64,000 nucleotides of DNA from Primulina eburnea (Eukaryota; Streptophyta; Magnoliopsida; Lamiales; Gesneriaceae): contig NC_133109.1 of NCBI RefSeq assembly GCF_022965805.1, positions 1,193,001 to 1,257,000 on the forward strand. The letters run 5' to 3'. The translations under genes were made by a program, and so were the position numbers. This document shows, one piece after another, positions 1 to 11,094 of the stretch. Below the pieces are notes generated by a model that had not been told where the DNA came from, did not search any database, and was given only the letters and a program-made list of their open reading frames with translations. Numbering within the stretch: position 1 is the first letter of the stretch; every line of letters starts with the position of its first letter.

Positions 1-130
1 TATTTTATAATAACAATATACGTTGTTATTGTAACAGTCTAAAATTTACTAAATGCACGTCACGAAATAGCAGTTGCGGATTTCAAATAAAATAATATTA
101 TAAATAAAACCATCTTATCAAATAATAGAT

Positions 131-227
131 ATCATGTGAGACGATCTCACGAATCTTTATCTGTGTGACATGTCAAACCTACCGATATTCACAATAAAAA
201 GTAATACTCTTACCATAAAAAGTAAAA
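131..227. mobile_element. Partial copy of the 180-bp GTGAGAC MITE family
   Basis: One half of the dispersed family described at 321-502. It has the near-palindrome GTGAGACGATCTCAC, then the block with ACCGATATTCACAATAAAAA and AAGTAATACTCTTA. It runs directly into a second, oppositely ending copy at 228. No target duplication is visible. Confidence 0.75.
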
Positions 228-320
228 CAAAAACTTGTGTGAGATAGTTTCACGGATCGTAATTTGTGAGACATATATCTTATTTGGGTCATCAATGAAA
301 AATCATTACTTTTTATGCTA

Positions 321-502
321 GGCAAAAACTTGTGTGAGACGGTCTCACGGGTCGTATTTGTGAGACGGATCTCTTATTTGGGTCATCCATGAAAAAGTAT
401 TACTTTTTATGCTAAGAGTATTACTTTTTATTGTGAATATGGGTAGAGTTGATCCGTCTCACAGAATAAGATCCGTGAGACGGTCTCACATGAGACTCAC
501 TC
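321..502. mobile_element. GTGAGAC MITE, complete copy, 9-bp target duplication
   Basis: A 182-bp element flanked by the direct repeat TTTATGCTA at 312-320 and 503-511. Both ends carry the near-palindrome GTGAGAC-G-GTCTCAC. Inside lie a second inverted pair (GTGAGACGGATCT and GATCCGTCTCAC) and an AT-rich core with TATTACTTTTTATGC. There is no coding capacity. A 9-bp duplication is typical of Mutator-like elements, so I infer a MULE-derived MITE. Confidence 0.85.
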
Positions 503-774
503 TTTATGCTAAGGGTAGCTTTTGGTTGGAGGATAAAATTATGAAATGATTAAGAGATAAATGATAAAAAGAATGAGTGAAGTAGATAATGATAAAATAA
601 TATTATGTTTGGTATGATTGTTAAGAATGAGATAATTAAGAATATTTTGATAAATTGACAAAATTGCCCTCCACTTCGGCGGGGGCGACGGCGGCAATTT
701 TGGAGATCGGCTGGCAGTCGGCGGGCGACTGCGGCGGCGGCGGTTGGTGGCGGGAAGTGTTGATGAGTTTGGAT

Positions 775-1628
775 TAGGGGTGGGCAACGGTCGGTTTGGT
801 CCGGTTTTACTCTACAACGGTTCGGTTTTTTCGATTTTCGGTTTTGAATACCTCTAATACAAAACCAAACCATTTTATTACGGTTCGGATCGGTTTTTGT
901 AATACGGTTCGGTTTATACGGCCGGTTATATACGGTTAGCTAAAATTTGTTAAGAAATAAAATTATACGCCACTTTATGTCTTTAAAATCTAAATCATAG
1001 TATTTTTCAAACATTTAATTTATGAGACTTAATATTTTATATATATATATATATCTGTGTGTGTGTGTGTGTGCGTGTGCGTGTGTGTAAATTGTGTTGT
1101 GTACAAACATGTCATACGAATATAATAACAATATATAACTAATTAACCATGTAAACACGGAAAATGCATGAATCCAATGAAATATTCAGTAATATGAATG
1201 ATAACAAGGTGTCCATCAGCTCGAATAGGACACCAATCATCTTACGAAAAAATTAAAGAAATAAATACATAAAAGAAAAGAAAACGTCGACTTGTGAGTG
1301 GTGAGAAAGAAGAAAAAACGATCGAATTGAAAATTGATGGTCAATAATACAAAGTTTCTAAATCTTAATAGGCTCATTATATATAAAAAGTCTTATACTT
1401 AACAATAATATGCCCCATTATACATAAAAACCATATACTTAACAATAATATGGTCGGTTCGGTTATTCGGTTTTTTTGAGAGATTAAAACGATAACCGAA
1501 CCAAAAAATCGAATTTCATAAATTTTAAAATCATAACCGACCGAAAAACCGATAAAACCGAACCATTTAAACCGAATTATTCGGTTCGGTCGGTTTTTTC
1601 GGTTTTTCGAGTTTTATGACCATCCCTA
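775..1628. mobile_element. hAT-type MITE, 854 bp, 8-bp target duplication
   Basis: Ends are TAGGGGTGGGCA on the left and TAGGGATGGTCA on the right (read inward). It is flanked by perfect 8-bp duplications GTTTGGAT at 767-774 and 1629-1636. Subterminal regions are full of CGGTTCGGTTTTTCGG-like repeats in both orientations. An AT and GT microsatellite lies at about 1038-1087. No ORF of note. Confidence 0.88.
1038..1087. repeat. Microsatellite (TA)n then (TG)n
   Basis: A run of AT dinucleotides passes into GT dinucleotides with a few GC interruptions, inside the hAT-type MITE. Confidence 0.9.
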
Positions 1629-1933
1629 GTTTGGATATAGAAGAAGGGTAAAGTTGAAAAAATAGGTTGAATTAAGAGTTGTGTAAATAATCCTAAGAGT
1701 GATGAGTTATTATTTTATTTCAGTTCATATAACATAATTATTTATAGGAGGGATTGACTTGGTTAAATAAAAATCATATCAAACATGAGATTATGTAGGT
1801 TAAAATTTCATAAAGCCACCTAATCCCCCAACCAAACGCAGCGTAAGAGTATTACTTTTTATTGTGAATATCGATAGAGTTGACTTGTGTCACAGATAAA
1901 GATTCGTGAGACCGTCTCACAAGAGACCTGCTC

Positions 1934-2006
1934 AAAAAGTAATATTTTTTTATGGAGTACCCAAATAAAAGATCTGTCTCACAAAATACGACCGGTAAAA
2001 GCGTCT
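1934..2006. mobile_element. GTGAGAC MITE fragment, target of the Sirevirus insertion
   Basis: The fragment contains AAAAAGTAATATTTTTTTAT, CCCAAATAAAAGATCTGTCTC and ACAAAATACGACCGG. It is cut at CGTCT by the copia element. The remainder, CATACAAATTTTTG, resumes at 15049 after the second CGTCT. The insertion is therefore inside a member of the MITE family. Confidence 0.75.
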
Positions 2007-3019
2007 TGTTAGACATGAATTTTATTGTGGCGATGATAACTAAAACCAGTAGACCAGCAGACCAGAACAACAGAATAACTTATCAGTAGCTGCTGTTCTA
2101 GTAAAACTAAACCAGTAGAAAAGGGATAACAATACAAAACCAGTAGAGAACGTTTTCTAACGCTGCTATCTTAATTGTTACCGTTAAAGAGTTCCTAGTA
2201 CTAGTATTAATTGCAGCATTAAATACTACACGGAGTCATTTAATGCATATTACCCAATTAAGTATAAAACAAGACTGATTGTTTTATAGCTTTTCTGCAT
2301 GAACTTGTTTCGGTAATAAAGCTGATTGTATCAGTTATCTGAAGACTTCTCTGTTTGTGAACGTTGAACTCAGTCGATTATATATACTTGGATCAAATCC
2401 TTGTTCGACACGACACTTCGCATAATATCGTTTTCAAGGAACAAAACTACTCTCTTATCAGACGAATATCAAAAATTCCTTGAGCATTTAAAAAGTTCAA
2501 CACAAAGAAAAGTAGCACACGCTTCATAGCTTGTATCTGATCTTTTAAAAGATCATCTTGTGCTACTAATTCTTACACTCGTCACGATCTTTACATCACT
2601 TATACTTTATCAAGAAGAGTCTGTAATCTGAAAAGAGTCTTTTCAGAACTTTGTGTTTCGCATTTTTGTGAGTTGAGAAACTAAGAGTTTCAGTAGGCTG
2701 AGGTGTAAGTCCTTCTGAAGTGGGTGTGAACAAGAGTTGTACTGTAAAATCCAAAATCTTTTAGTTATACCTTCTGGAAACAGAAGAAGGGGAGACGTAG
2801 AAGAGTTTATCTTCGAACTTCCATAAACAACTGCTGCCTACTGCTTTATTGTTTTTCAACTACTTCATCAGATTGTTTCCGCACGTTTTTATTGTAATCA
2901 GGTGAAAGTATTCGCACAAGATCAACTACTATCCTTAACAGGATTTTAGTACCTCATCAGAACGAAAAACGAGTAGAGTTTATACACCCCCCCTCTAAAC
3001 TCAACTTCGATCCTCAACA
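2007..3019 (+). repeat. 5' LTR of the Sirevirus-type element
   Basis: 1,013 bp, starting TGTTAGACATG and ending CCTCAACA. I count about 16 substitutions and one 1-bp indel against the 3' LTR (14032-15043). The near-palindrome GATCTTTTAAAAGATC lies in the middle. No coding sequence. Confidence 0.93.
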
Positions 3020-3021
3020 AT

Positions 3022-3034
3022 TGGTATCAGAGCA
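3022..3034 (+). promoter_or_regulatory. Primer binding site (initiator tRNA-Met type)
   Basis: TGGTATCAGAGC begins two bases after the LTR end. It is the usual plant retrotransposon match to the 3' end of initiator tRNA-Met, used to prime minus-strand DNA synthesis. Confidence 0.9.
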
Positions 3035-3065
3035 GGTTATTCTTGTTTGTGAAAAACTACAACAA

Positions 3066-5087
3066 ATGGCACACTTCAGCAAAATCCCTATGTTCTCTAA
3101 GGAAGATTTTGACGACTGGAAAATAAGGATGCAAGCTCATCTTGCAGCACAAGATGATGACATGTGGTATGTCATCACAGATGGTCCACTGAAAATATTA
3201 AAGCCTAACACAGCTGTTGCTGTTACTGACGGTGCACCACAGATGGTCGAGAAATCAAGAAGTGAATAGACCAGTGAAGATAAGAAGAAAGCCAATCTTG
3301 ATAATGTGGCGAAGGACATATTGTATAAAACTCTCGACAAGAACACCTTCAGCAAGATCAAAATGTGTTCTACTGCAAAGGATATTTGGAAGAAGCTCAT
3401 CCAAATATGTGAAGGAAATGAGCAAACGAAAGAAAACAAACTGTCTGTAGCACTGCAGAAGTTTGAAAATCTGAAAATGAGAGCTGGTGAAACTCTAAAT
3501 GAGTTTGATGAAAGATTCAGTAGCTTGGTCAATGAGCTAGCTGCTCTGGGTAAAGAGCATAGCAACAGAGAAATAGCCCTCAAGGTGATGAGAGCCTTAC
3601 CCAGAGAATGGGATGTTAAAACAATGGCTATGAGAGTATCCAAAGACTTAAACAAGTTGGAACTGCGCGACTTATTTGCATATCTGAAGGCCTACGAGTT
3701 TGAATTGGAAGTGAGAACTGGAGAAGAGCCTTCAAGCCTACCCACCAAGGCTCTTGCTGCTACTGCTACTGCTTTTACTGCTACTGCCTCTACCTCTTCT
3801 ACTGCTGCTGCAGTTGTACCTCAGGCATTACCGACTGTGATCATTGATAATACAATGGAGAAGACTCCTGAACAAATCAGTAGTGATGTTATGTCCTTAT
3901 TTGTAAAGAAATTCTCCAGGTTCATGAAGAAAAACCATCGAACCTATCAGGGTCCCAATCGCAACTTCAAGAAAGATTCACCAACTGGTGATATGGGATG
4001 CTTCAACTGTGGAAAGATAGGTCACTTCATTGCTGATTGTCCTAAACCAAAGAAGGATGACCAAAATAGAAAGGATCACAAGAGGAATGACAAAAAGTTC
4101 AGAAGAGATCGAAAAGCGATGATTGCCGAAGAAAGCAAATCTAAGTGGGCGGACTCTAGTTCTGAGTCATCTGACTCAGAAAGTCATTCCAGTGATAGTG
4201 ATGCAGAAGAAGTCAAATGTCTAATGGCAGACAATGACTCAACCTCGACATCTGGAGAGGTATTTGATTTTGACTCTAATGAATTTACACGAAATGACTT
4301 GATTGATGCACTGCATGAAATGGTAAAAGAGTATTCCAGACTTTCTCAATCATTTGAAGAAGTTAAGATTGAAAATCAGAACTTAAAGAATCAGAACAGT
4401 AAGTTAACTTGCTTGCAAGTAGACAGCTGCAATGATTTACAAGTTAAGATGAGTAAAGTAATAACTGAGAATGAAAGAGCCAAAGCAGATTACCAGAAGG
4501 TGCTTTCTGAAAACCAGAAGTTGTCGCTACTAGTAAATGCTTGGAACAAGTCTTCTGTTTCATTGGAAAAGATGCAAGAATTACAAAAACAGTCAGGAGA
4601 TAGGAGTGGTCTCGGTTTTTGTAATAATGAAGGCACTTCTGAAACGAATACTAAGCCAACACTGGATATGTGCAAAGGGAAATACATTCACTTTGTGAAA
4701 TCCAGTGTGGTACAGGAACCAGAAGTACCTACTGCTTCAGTTGAAAGGAATGTAAATCTGACGAACAGAAGAATGCACTATGGTCTGGGTTACGTTAAAC
4801 CTAAGGAAAAAGTTGACCAGAGTTCTAGATTCAGAAAAGAATTCAACTTTGGAAGACAACGTCCTATGAAGGTTAAAAACTACCAGTACTACAACTCTAA
4901 ACCTGTTCAGAAGAGATACAGACTGGAAAGCAGAAACAGAAGGGAAGAACAACATTTTGGTATGCATACTGTTAGAAATAACAGACCTTCTGTTGCACAC
5001 ACATCTTTGGATACCCGAAGTACAAAGTCACCAAGAATTGTACAAATGTGGGTTCCCAAAGGACTGATAAGGCTTGGACCCAAATAG
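3066..5087 (+). pseudogene. Sirevirus gag with premature stop
   Basis: Gag forms the cytoplasmic virus-like particle that packages element RNA. The reading frame starts at the ATG at 3066 and spans 673 codons, but a TAG at 3267-3269 interrupts it. The same frame reopens and runs from 3306 to the stop at 5085. A UBN2/retrotransposon gag region occupies roughly residues 80-220. A zinc knuckle CFNCGKIGHFIADC (CX2CX4HX4C) is at about residues 312-325. A serine/aspartate-rich stretch and a coiled coil rich in E, N, K and Q follow, near residues 420-490. The length and coiled coil fit Sirevirus gag. The next ORF is in another frame, so gag and pol are not continuous as read here. Confidence 0.88.
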
Positions 5088-5110
5088 ATTTGGGTACCAG
5101 TTACTAAAAT

Positions 5111-6375
5111 TTGTGTTTGCAGGAACAGCAGAAGGAAGCAGAAATCAGTAACTCTACATGGTATCTGGACAATGGATGTTCCAAACACATGACTGGACAA
5201 AGAAACCTACTTTCCGAGATAGTGAGCTGTACTGGACCAAAGATAACTTTTGGAGACAACTCAAAAGGTAAAACCATGGGTAAGGGTAAGATTATCCATG
5301 GTAACATAACTATTAATGATGTGTTATTAGTTGACAATCTTTGTTACAATCTAATCAGCATTAGTCAACTATATGATAATGGTTATTCTGTAGCTTTTCA
5401 GAAGCATTCATGTATAGTTAGAGATTCTGCTGAAACTACTGTGTTAACCGGAAAGAGAGAAGGCAATACTTACAGAGTCTCTTGGAACTCAAATCATGTC
5501 AATACTCCTATATGCTTAGTTGCTTCTCTTAGCAATAAACACTGGCTATGGCACAAGAAATTGAATCATCTGAATTTCAAGTCAATCAATTATCTCAAGA
5601 AGCAGAATATAGTTGATGGATTACCTGACTTTAATTTCGTTAAAAATCATGTTTGTTCTGCTTGTCAGCTCGGGAAACAGATAAGATCCAGTTTCAAGAC
5701 CAAAGATAGCAAATCAACTTCAAGATGTCTGGAACTACTGCATATGGATCTATTTGGTCCTATCCCCATCATGAGCTTAGGGGGAATGAAATATACTCTT
5801 GTTGTTATTGATGATTTTTCTAGATTCACTTGGGTAATCTTTCTCGCAGGAAAAGATCAAACCAGTAGTCTCTTGATCAAGCTTCTGAAAAGGATTCAAA
5901 ATGAAAAATCTACTACCATCATCAAAATCAGAAGTGATCGGGGCACTGAGTTCACTAACAAGTATCTTGAATTATATTTGAATGAGCAGGGGATTCATCA
6001 TGAATATTCAGCTGCCAGAACTCCTCAACAAAACGGAGTAGCTGAGAGGAGAAATAGAACTCTAAAAGAAGCAGCTAGAACAATGCTAGCAGATGCATAC
6101 ATTTCTCAGCGCTTCTGGGCTGAAGCTATCAATACTGCTTGTTACACGCAAAACAGATCTATAGTCAACAAGAGACACAACCAGACTCCGAATGAAATAT
6201 GGAAAGGGAAGAAGCCTAACGTATCTTATTTTCATGTGTTTGCTTGCAAATGTTTTGTACTAAATAATGGCAAAAACCATTTGACGACGTTTGACTCAAA
6301 ATCAGATGCTGAAATATTTCTTGGTTACTCTGCTGTAAGAAGAGCTTTTAGAATCTTCAACAATAGAACTCTTAA
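5111..6375 (+). pseudogene. Sirevirus pol, protease and integrase part
   Basis: Encodes the aspartic protease and most of integrase. The protease motif WYLDNGCSKHMTG lies near the start; relatives usually have DSG, so DNG is an oddity. The integrase zinc-binding region contains WHKKLNHLNF and CSACQLGK. The catalytic triad is visible in HMDLFGP, RSDRGTEF and VAERRNRTL. There is no good ATG: the frame opens after the gag stop, in a different phase from gag. At 6376 it is interrupted by a solo LTR, and the same frame resumes at 7948. The inserted length (LTR plus 5-bp duplication, 1,572 bp) is a multiple of three, but the LTR itself contains stops. Confidence 0.88.
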
Positions 6376-7942
6376 TGTGAGAACCGAAATTTTCTTCAAA
6401 GATAAAATTAGCAATTGTAAGGAAATTGTAGGGTTGATTTTTGTGTAAATAAGATAATAAGTTGTGCACCTTGGAGATTAATTGTTAGATATATTTTTTT
6501 GACCAAGTCAACAATATTTTACTGGAGGCATGCTTAAATTCGAAATTTGGGAAGAAGATTTAGATATCATATAATTTTTGGAGAATTAAAGCATGAATAT
6601 TACTAGATAAATTCGAAAATCCCCCTATATTAATTTGCTTAAATATGATGGTGCCTAGATATTTGATATCATGCAAGATTGAGCCAAAGATTGGAGATTT
6701 TATGCTAAACCTAGAAGATTAAGGCATAAACATTCCCTATTTTCGAAATTCTTACTAGATTCTTGCCTAAGTATTGAAAGGCATGGTTACAAGGGAAGCA
6801 TACCATGCAAGTTGGAAGGAAATCCTCAACCTTGTACCAAAACCATTAGATCTAGCCACCTAATTTTCGAATTGATCTAGAGCATTGGATTAGAATATGA
6901 ATCTCCTAACTTAGGTAGATAAATTTTCGAAATTGGAAGATGAATCAACATCAATGGCAAGGAAATGAGAGTCAAATATTGAGAGATTTATGCTAATTTG
7001 GAGTATGATTGAGTGCCATAATTAACCCCTCTCCCTCCACCTATAAATAGTGCCTCAACCCTAGCCATTCTACCACCACCAATCTCGAAATTCCAGCACT
7101 CCTCTCTAGCCGAAATACTGCACAAAAAAACCGTCCAAGGAACCAAGCCGAAGCGCTGCCCGAGTGAGGAGCACGGAACGATCCATTCCCGAAGCAAGCA
7201 ACCTACGTTTCTAGCGATTAAAATACAGCAAGTGGGCTTATTTTAAACTTTAAAATTTCGGATATGAGGTATGCATGTTTTCGATTTTTGCAAGAAAAAT
7301 AAATAGTCGAGTACAATCTTCCTTCTACTCTTTTCGTGTATTGTCATACGATTTTAAAAGCACTGTGAGGAGTCGACTGTATACGGGAGGGAATCCCAAC
7401 CACGACGTACCCTTACGCGGTGGGGGACATAACCGCTATACGGCCTCGCCCCCTTAGAGGAGTAAAAATTAGGGACTGACGTCAGTAAACCGTAGAAAGT
7501 AGATGAGTCGCAATGCTGTGTCAATGTTATGCATGTTTATTAAGTACGTATGAAACTCATGATTTATGTTTCGAAATTATGCATGTTGTCTTTATTGTGC
7601 TCGATTTTCCCCCATTTACTGAGTATTCCCAAAATACTCACCCCCTTACAACCCTTCCCAGATACGCCCGAAGAAGAACTCGAGGATGAGGAGTCCGAAC
7701 AGTTCTGGGGATGGTGAATGCTAAAGGAATCTAGTTTAAGTTAATTTGTTTCAGTCTTACGTTTCCGCATTTGAAAACTCTGTCGTCTTATTTATTTTGG
7801 CAATTGTAAAGACAATGGTTATTTAATTTGAGATTATGATATTAAACTGGTTTGGTATATACTGTGCTACAAAAGGCTTATTGTTGCGATTATGTGATTG
7901 TCAAACAACGCCGGTGTCATTCCCGAGTTTCGGGACGTGACA
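6376..7942 (+). mobile_element. Solo LTR (Ty3/gypsy-like) inserted in copia pol
   Basis: 1,567 bp beginning TGTGAGAACCGAAATTTTC and ending TTTCGGGACGTGACA, flanked by the perfect 5-bp duplication CTTAA (6371-6375 and 7943-7947). A TATA box, CCTATAAATAG, lies near 7041-7051. There is no coding capacity and no internal retrotransposon sequence. I infer recombination between the two LTRs of a full element. The terminal sequences resemble gypsy chromovirus LTRs, but the lineage is not proved. Confidence 0.88.
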
Positions 7943-7947
7943 CTTAA

Positions 7948-9883
7948 TGTCGAAAAATCGATTCATGTTGTCTTCGATGAAGGCAGCAGTGCTGAAATTT
8001 CTAATATATCTGATTTAAGTAACAGGTTAGACAGGATTCACTTGGAAATTGACAGTGAAGATGATGTAGAAGCAAATACCAAGGATCTTCAAAATCCAGA
8101 ACCAGACACACCAATAGTGGAACCAGAAGTACAGAATTTGGATCTACCAATACCAGCAGAAGATGTTCAAGAACCTACTACTGGTTCTGTAGAAGACAAT
8201 CTTAACATATCAAATCAGGAAGATGTCCATTCAAATTCGTTTATCTGGAGAAAATCTCATCTTCCATCATTGGTTATTGGTAATCCAGCAGCGCCGTTGA
8301 GAACCAGAAGGCAAATGCTTAATGAATACATGCAGGCTGCTTTTATATCTCAGGATGAACCAAAGAAGATTGAAGAAGCACTTCTGGATCCTAGTTGGAT
8401 TGAAGCCATGTAAGAAGAGCTGGATCAATTCAAACGTAATGAAGTTTGGTTTCTAGTACCTAGACCATCTCACCAAGCTGTCATTGGAAATCGGTGGGTA
8501 TTTAGAAACAAACTCAATGAAGAAGGCACAGTGGTGAGAAATAAAGCTAGACTGGTGGCTCAAGGATTCAGAAAAGAAAAAGGCATAGACTTTGATGAGA
8601 CTTATGCACCAGTAGCAAGGCTCGAAGCAATCAGAATATTCTTAGCCTTTGCTGCTTTCAAGAATTTCAAAGTATATCAAATGGATGTGAAAAGTGTCTT
8701 TCTAAATGGTCTTTTACAAGAAGAAGTATACGCCGAAAAACCTCCAGGTTTTATCGATCATTTCTCTCCACATCATGTATTTAAATTACACAAAGAATTA
8801 TATGGTCTAAAACAGGCACCCAGAGCTTGGTATGACACTCTATCACAATTTCTTATTGATCATGATTTTACCATCGGAGCAGTAGATAAAACTTTATTTA
8901 CTTTAGTCAAGAATAAGCACATTCTTTTAGTACAGATCTATGTTGATGATATTATTTTTGGGTCAACTAACCCCAAATTATGTGCAAAGTTTGGAAAATT
9001 GATGCAGAATAAATTTGAAATGAGTATGATGGGAGAATTAACATTCTTCCTAGGATTACAGATTAAGCAATCAGAGACTGGAATCTTTATAAATCAAGCC
9101 AAGTACACCAAGGAGCTTCTGAAAAAGTTTGGAATGGAAGCATGCTCTGCTGCTTCTACTCCAATGAGCTCATCTATTAAGCTTGATAAAGATGAAAGTG
9201 GTATTCCAGTAGAAGTAACTCAGTATCGAGGTCTTATTGGTTCTTTATTATATTTAACTGCCAGTAGACCAGATATCATGTTTGCTGTTTGCATTTGTGC
9301 TAGATTTCAATCTAACCACAAACAATCTCATTATATTGCTGCTAAACGTATTTTGAAGTACTTGAAAGGAACTCAAAATGTCGGCTTATGGTATCCCAAT
9401 GATTCATCGTTAAATCTTATTGGATATTCAGATGCTGATTATGCAGGTTGCAAACTAGACCGAAAAAGCACAAGTGGGTTTTGTCAATTTCTTGGTGATA
9501 GGCTGATATCCTGGTTTAGCAAGAAACAGACTTCCATAGCCACATCTACTGCAGAAGCAGAATATCTGGCTGCTGGAAGCTGCTGCTCTCAGATACTGTG
9601 GATTCAACAACAGTTAAGAGACTATGGGATTCAAGCCTCCGAATCACCTATATTCTGTGACAATACCAGTACAATTGCAATCACACAAAATCCAGTACTA
9701 CATTCCAGAACGAAGCACATAGACATCAGACATCACTTTATTAGAGATCATGTGCAGAAGAAGAACATTCGTCTGGAATATGTTTCTACTGATCAACAAA
9801 CAGCAGATATCTTCACGAAACCTTTACTAGAAAATAAGTTTTCTTACTTTCGTAATTCTCTTGGTTTGATAGATTTAACTTGA
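7948..9883 (+). pseudogene. Sirevirus pol, integrase end, reverse transcriptase and RNase H
   Basis: The frame continues from the integrase part after the solo LTR. Acidic, proline-rich linker sequence up to about 8340 is followed by an in-frame TAA at 8411-8413. The reverse transcriptase then runs from about 8414, with motifs [17 protein letters not shown] and YVDDIIFG. The RNase H region contains [30 protein letters not shown] and [10 protein letters not shown]. It ends with TADIFTKPL and a stop at 9881. Apart from the TAA the frame is open. The product would copy element RNA into DNA in the cytoplasm. Confidence 0.9.
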
Positions 9884-11094
9884 TTATTTTCTGATATCTT
9901 AGTTAAACTTCTATTATTACTTGATTGTTATCGCATTGAACTAACAGTAAGATATTTGCAGAAAAGCAGAAGAGAAAAGTCAGATACGCAAACTGGAATT
10001 TTATTAGAAACCATTTCAGTACATTACACGATGCAAAAGTAAAAACAGTAGATCTTCTATGCTATTTAACCAGTAGCGTTACATTTAGCGTTTATCTTCT
10101 GTAATAGGAGCTCTCTGATTTTTGCTTGCAAAGTACTTCAACAGGAAAAAGATGGTCTTCTTCGAAGAGAAAGGCCTAGAAAGAATCTAGCAAGCTTAGG
10201 TCTTGTCAGCACTAATGTAATTTTTAGATGCCTTACAGGAAATCAGAGAGGATTTCAGCATCATCAATCCACCAGCACTCTCTTATTGCATTAGCATGCT
10301 TCTGGAAGAAATTGATGCTACATTTCAAAATCAATCGAAACAACAGACCTGCTTGACTGTGGAAACTATAACTCCAGGAGTGTATTTCAAGGATCATTAC
10401 GAAAATAATGATATCCTCAAACTTCTCTCTGGACAATGTTGCTTCATCTCCTGAATCAAACTCTAACTCTCTTTTTACTTGAGTTTTCATTTTTTTTTTA
10501 GTTTAACTTCGTTCAAGATATGCAGGTATTTATAGAGGGAACAAAGACTCTTGTGAATCGCACGATTGCGACTGTTCATTTTCAACGGCTCAGATTGAGA
10601 GATGGTCAAGAGTCACTTGTCGCAATTATGACCACTTATTAATTGCATTTACCGAGGGGGAACATTATCTTAGTCAGACTAAGAGTTTGACACCTTTTCA
10701 GAAAACAGATAGGATGTTTGTCTTTTCGATAAAACTACAAGTCTGCTGGTTTTGACAAAGTGCTCACATATTTCAGCACCCTGAAACTTCGAGCTGACGT
10801 TATCATAAAATGACAAATCATTTTCTGATTTCTTTTAGTAACCGTCTGGACAGCCCGCTCTTTTTCAAAATTTTCAAAATCATTCGTCTTTCTGACAGTT
10901 TCTGCAAAACTTTTCAAACACTCAACCAAGAACATACTGACACGTGTCTTTATGTTTATTTGACGGCTGTATATCTATTTCAAATTTCACCTTTTCACCT
11001 TTACTGTTTCATAACTATCGCTACTCAGCTACTTCTTTCTCTATATCTTCAACTAACTACTGCAAAATTTGTCTGATCTCATCTGCATACAGAA
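9884..11094 (+). other. Spacer between Sirevirus pol and ORF3
   Basis: About 1.2 kb without a convincing coding region. Short ORFs on both strands lack recognizable domains. Such a spacer is normal between pol and the envelope-like ORF in Sireviruses and may hold the 5' leader of a spliced ORF3 message, but I see no clear splice pair. Confidence 0.5.

Larger units (their letters stand above)
513..1843. mobile_element. Harbinger-type non-autonomous element with nested hAT element
   Basis: The left end reads GGGTAGCTTTTGGTTGGAGG. The right end, read inward on the other strand, is CGCTGCGTTTGGTTGGGGGA. The element sits between TAA at 510-512 and TAA at 1844-1846, the 3-bp duplication expected of PIF/Harbinger elements. 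It has no transposase ORF, and much of its length is a nested hAT-type element (775-1628). The GC-rich stretch at 665-760 encodes proline/arginine-rich ORFs that I regard as spurious. Confidence 0.75.
228..1933. mobile_element. GTGAGAC MITE copy split by later insertions
   Basis: The left part is 228-320 and begins CAAAAACTTGTGTGAGA. The right part resumes at 1844 with TAAGAGTATTACTTTTTATTG and ends near 1933 with CACAAGAGACCTGCTC. Between them lie another copy of the same family (321-502) and a Harbinger-type element (513-1843). Removing both gives one continuous element matching the family elsewhere in the window. Confidence 0.7.

Noticed and set aside
539..873. Two overlapping minus-strand ORFs rich in Pro, Arg and Ser
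   Set aside because: They lie in a Harbinger-type MITE and run into a nested hAT element; composition only reflects the GC-rich patch.
3022..3034. tRNA gene at the TGGTATCAGAGC matches
   Set aside because: These are primer binding sites next to LTRs; no tRNA cloverleaf is present. I saw no tRNA or rRNA gene in the window.
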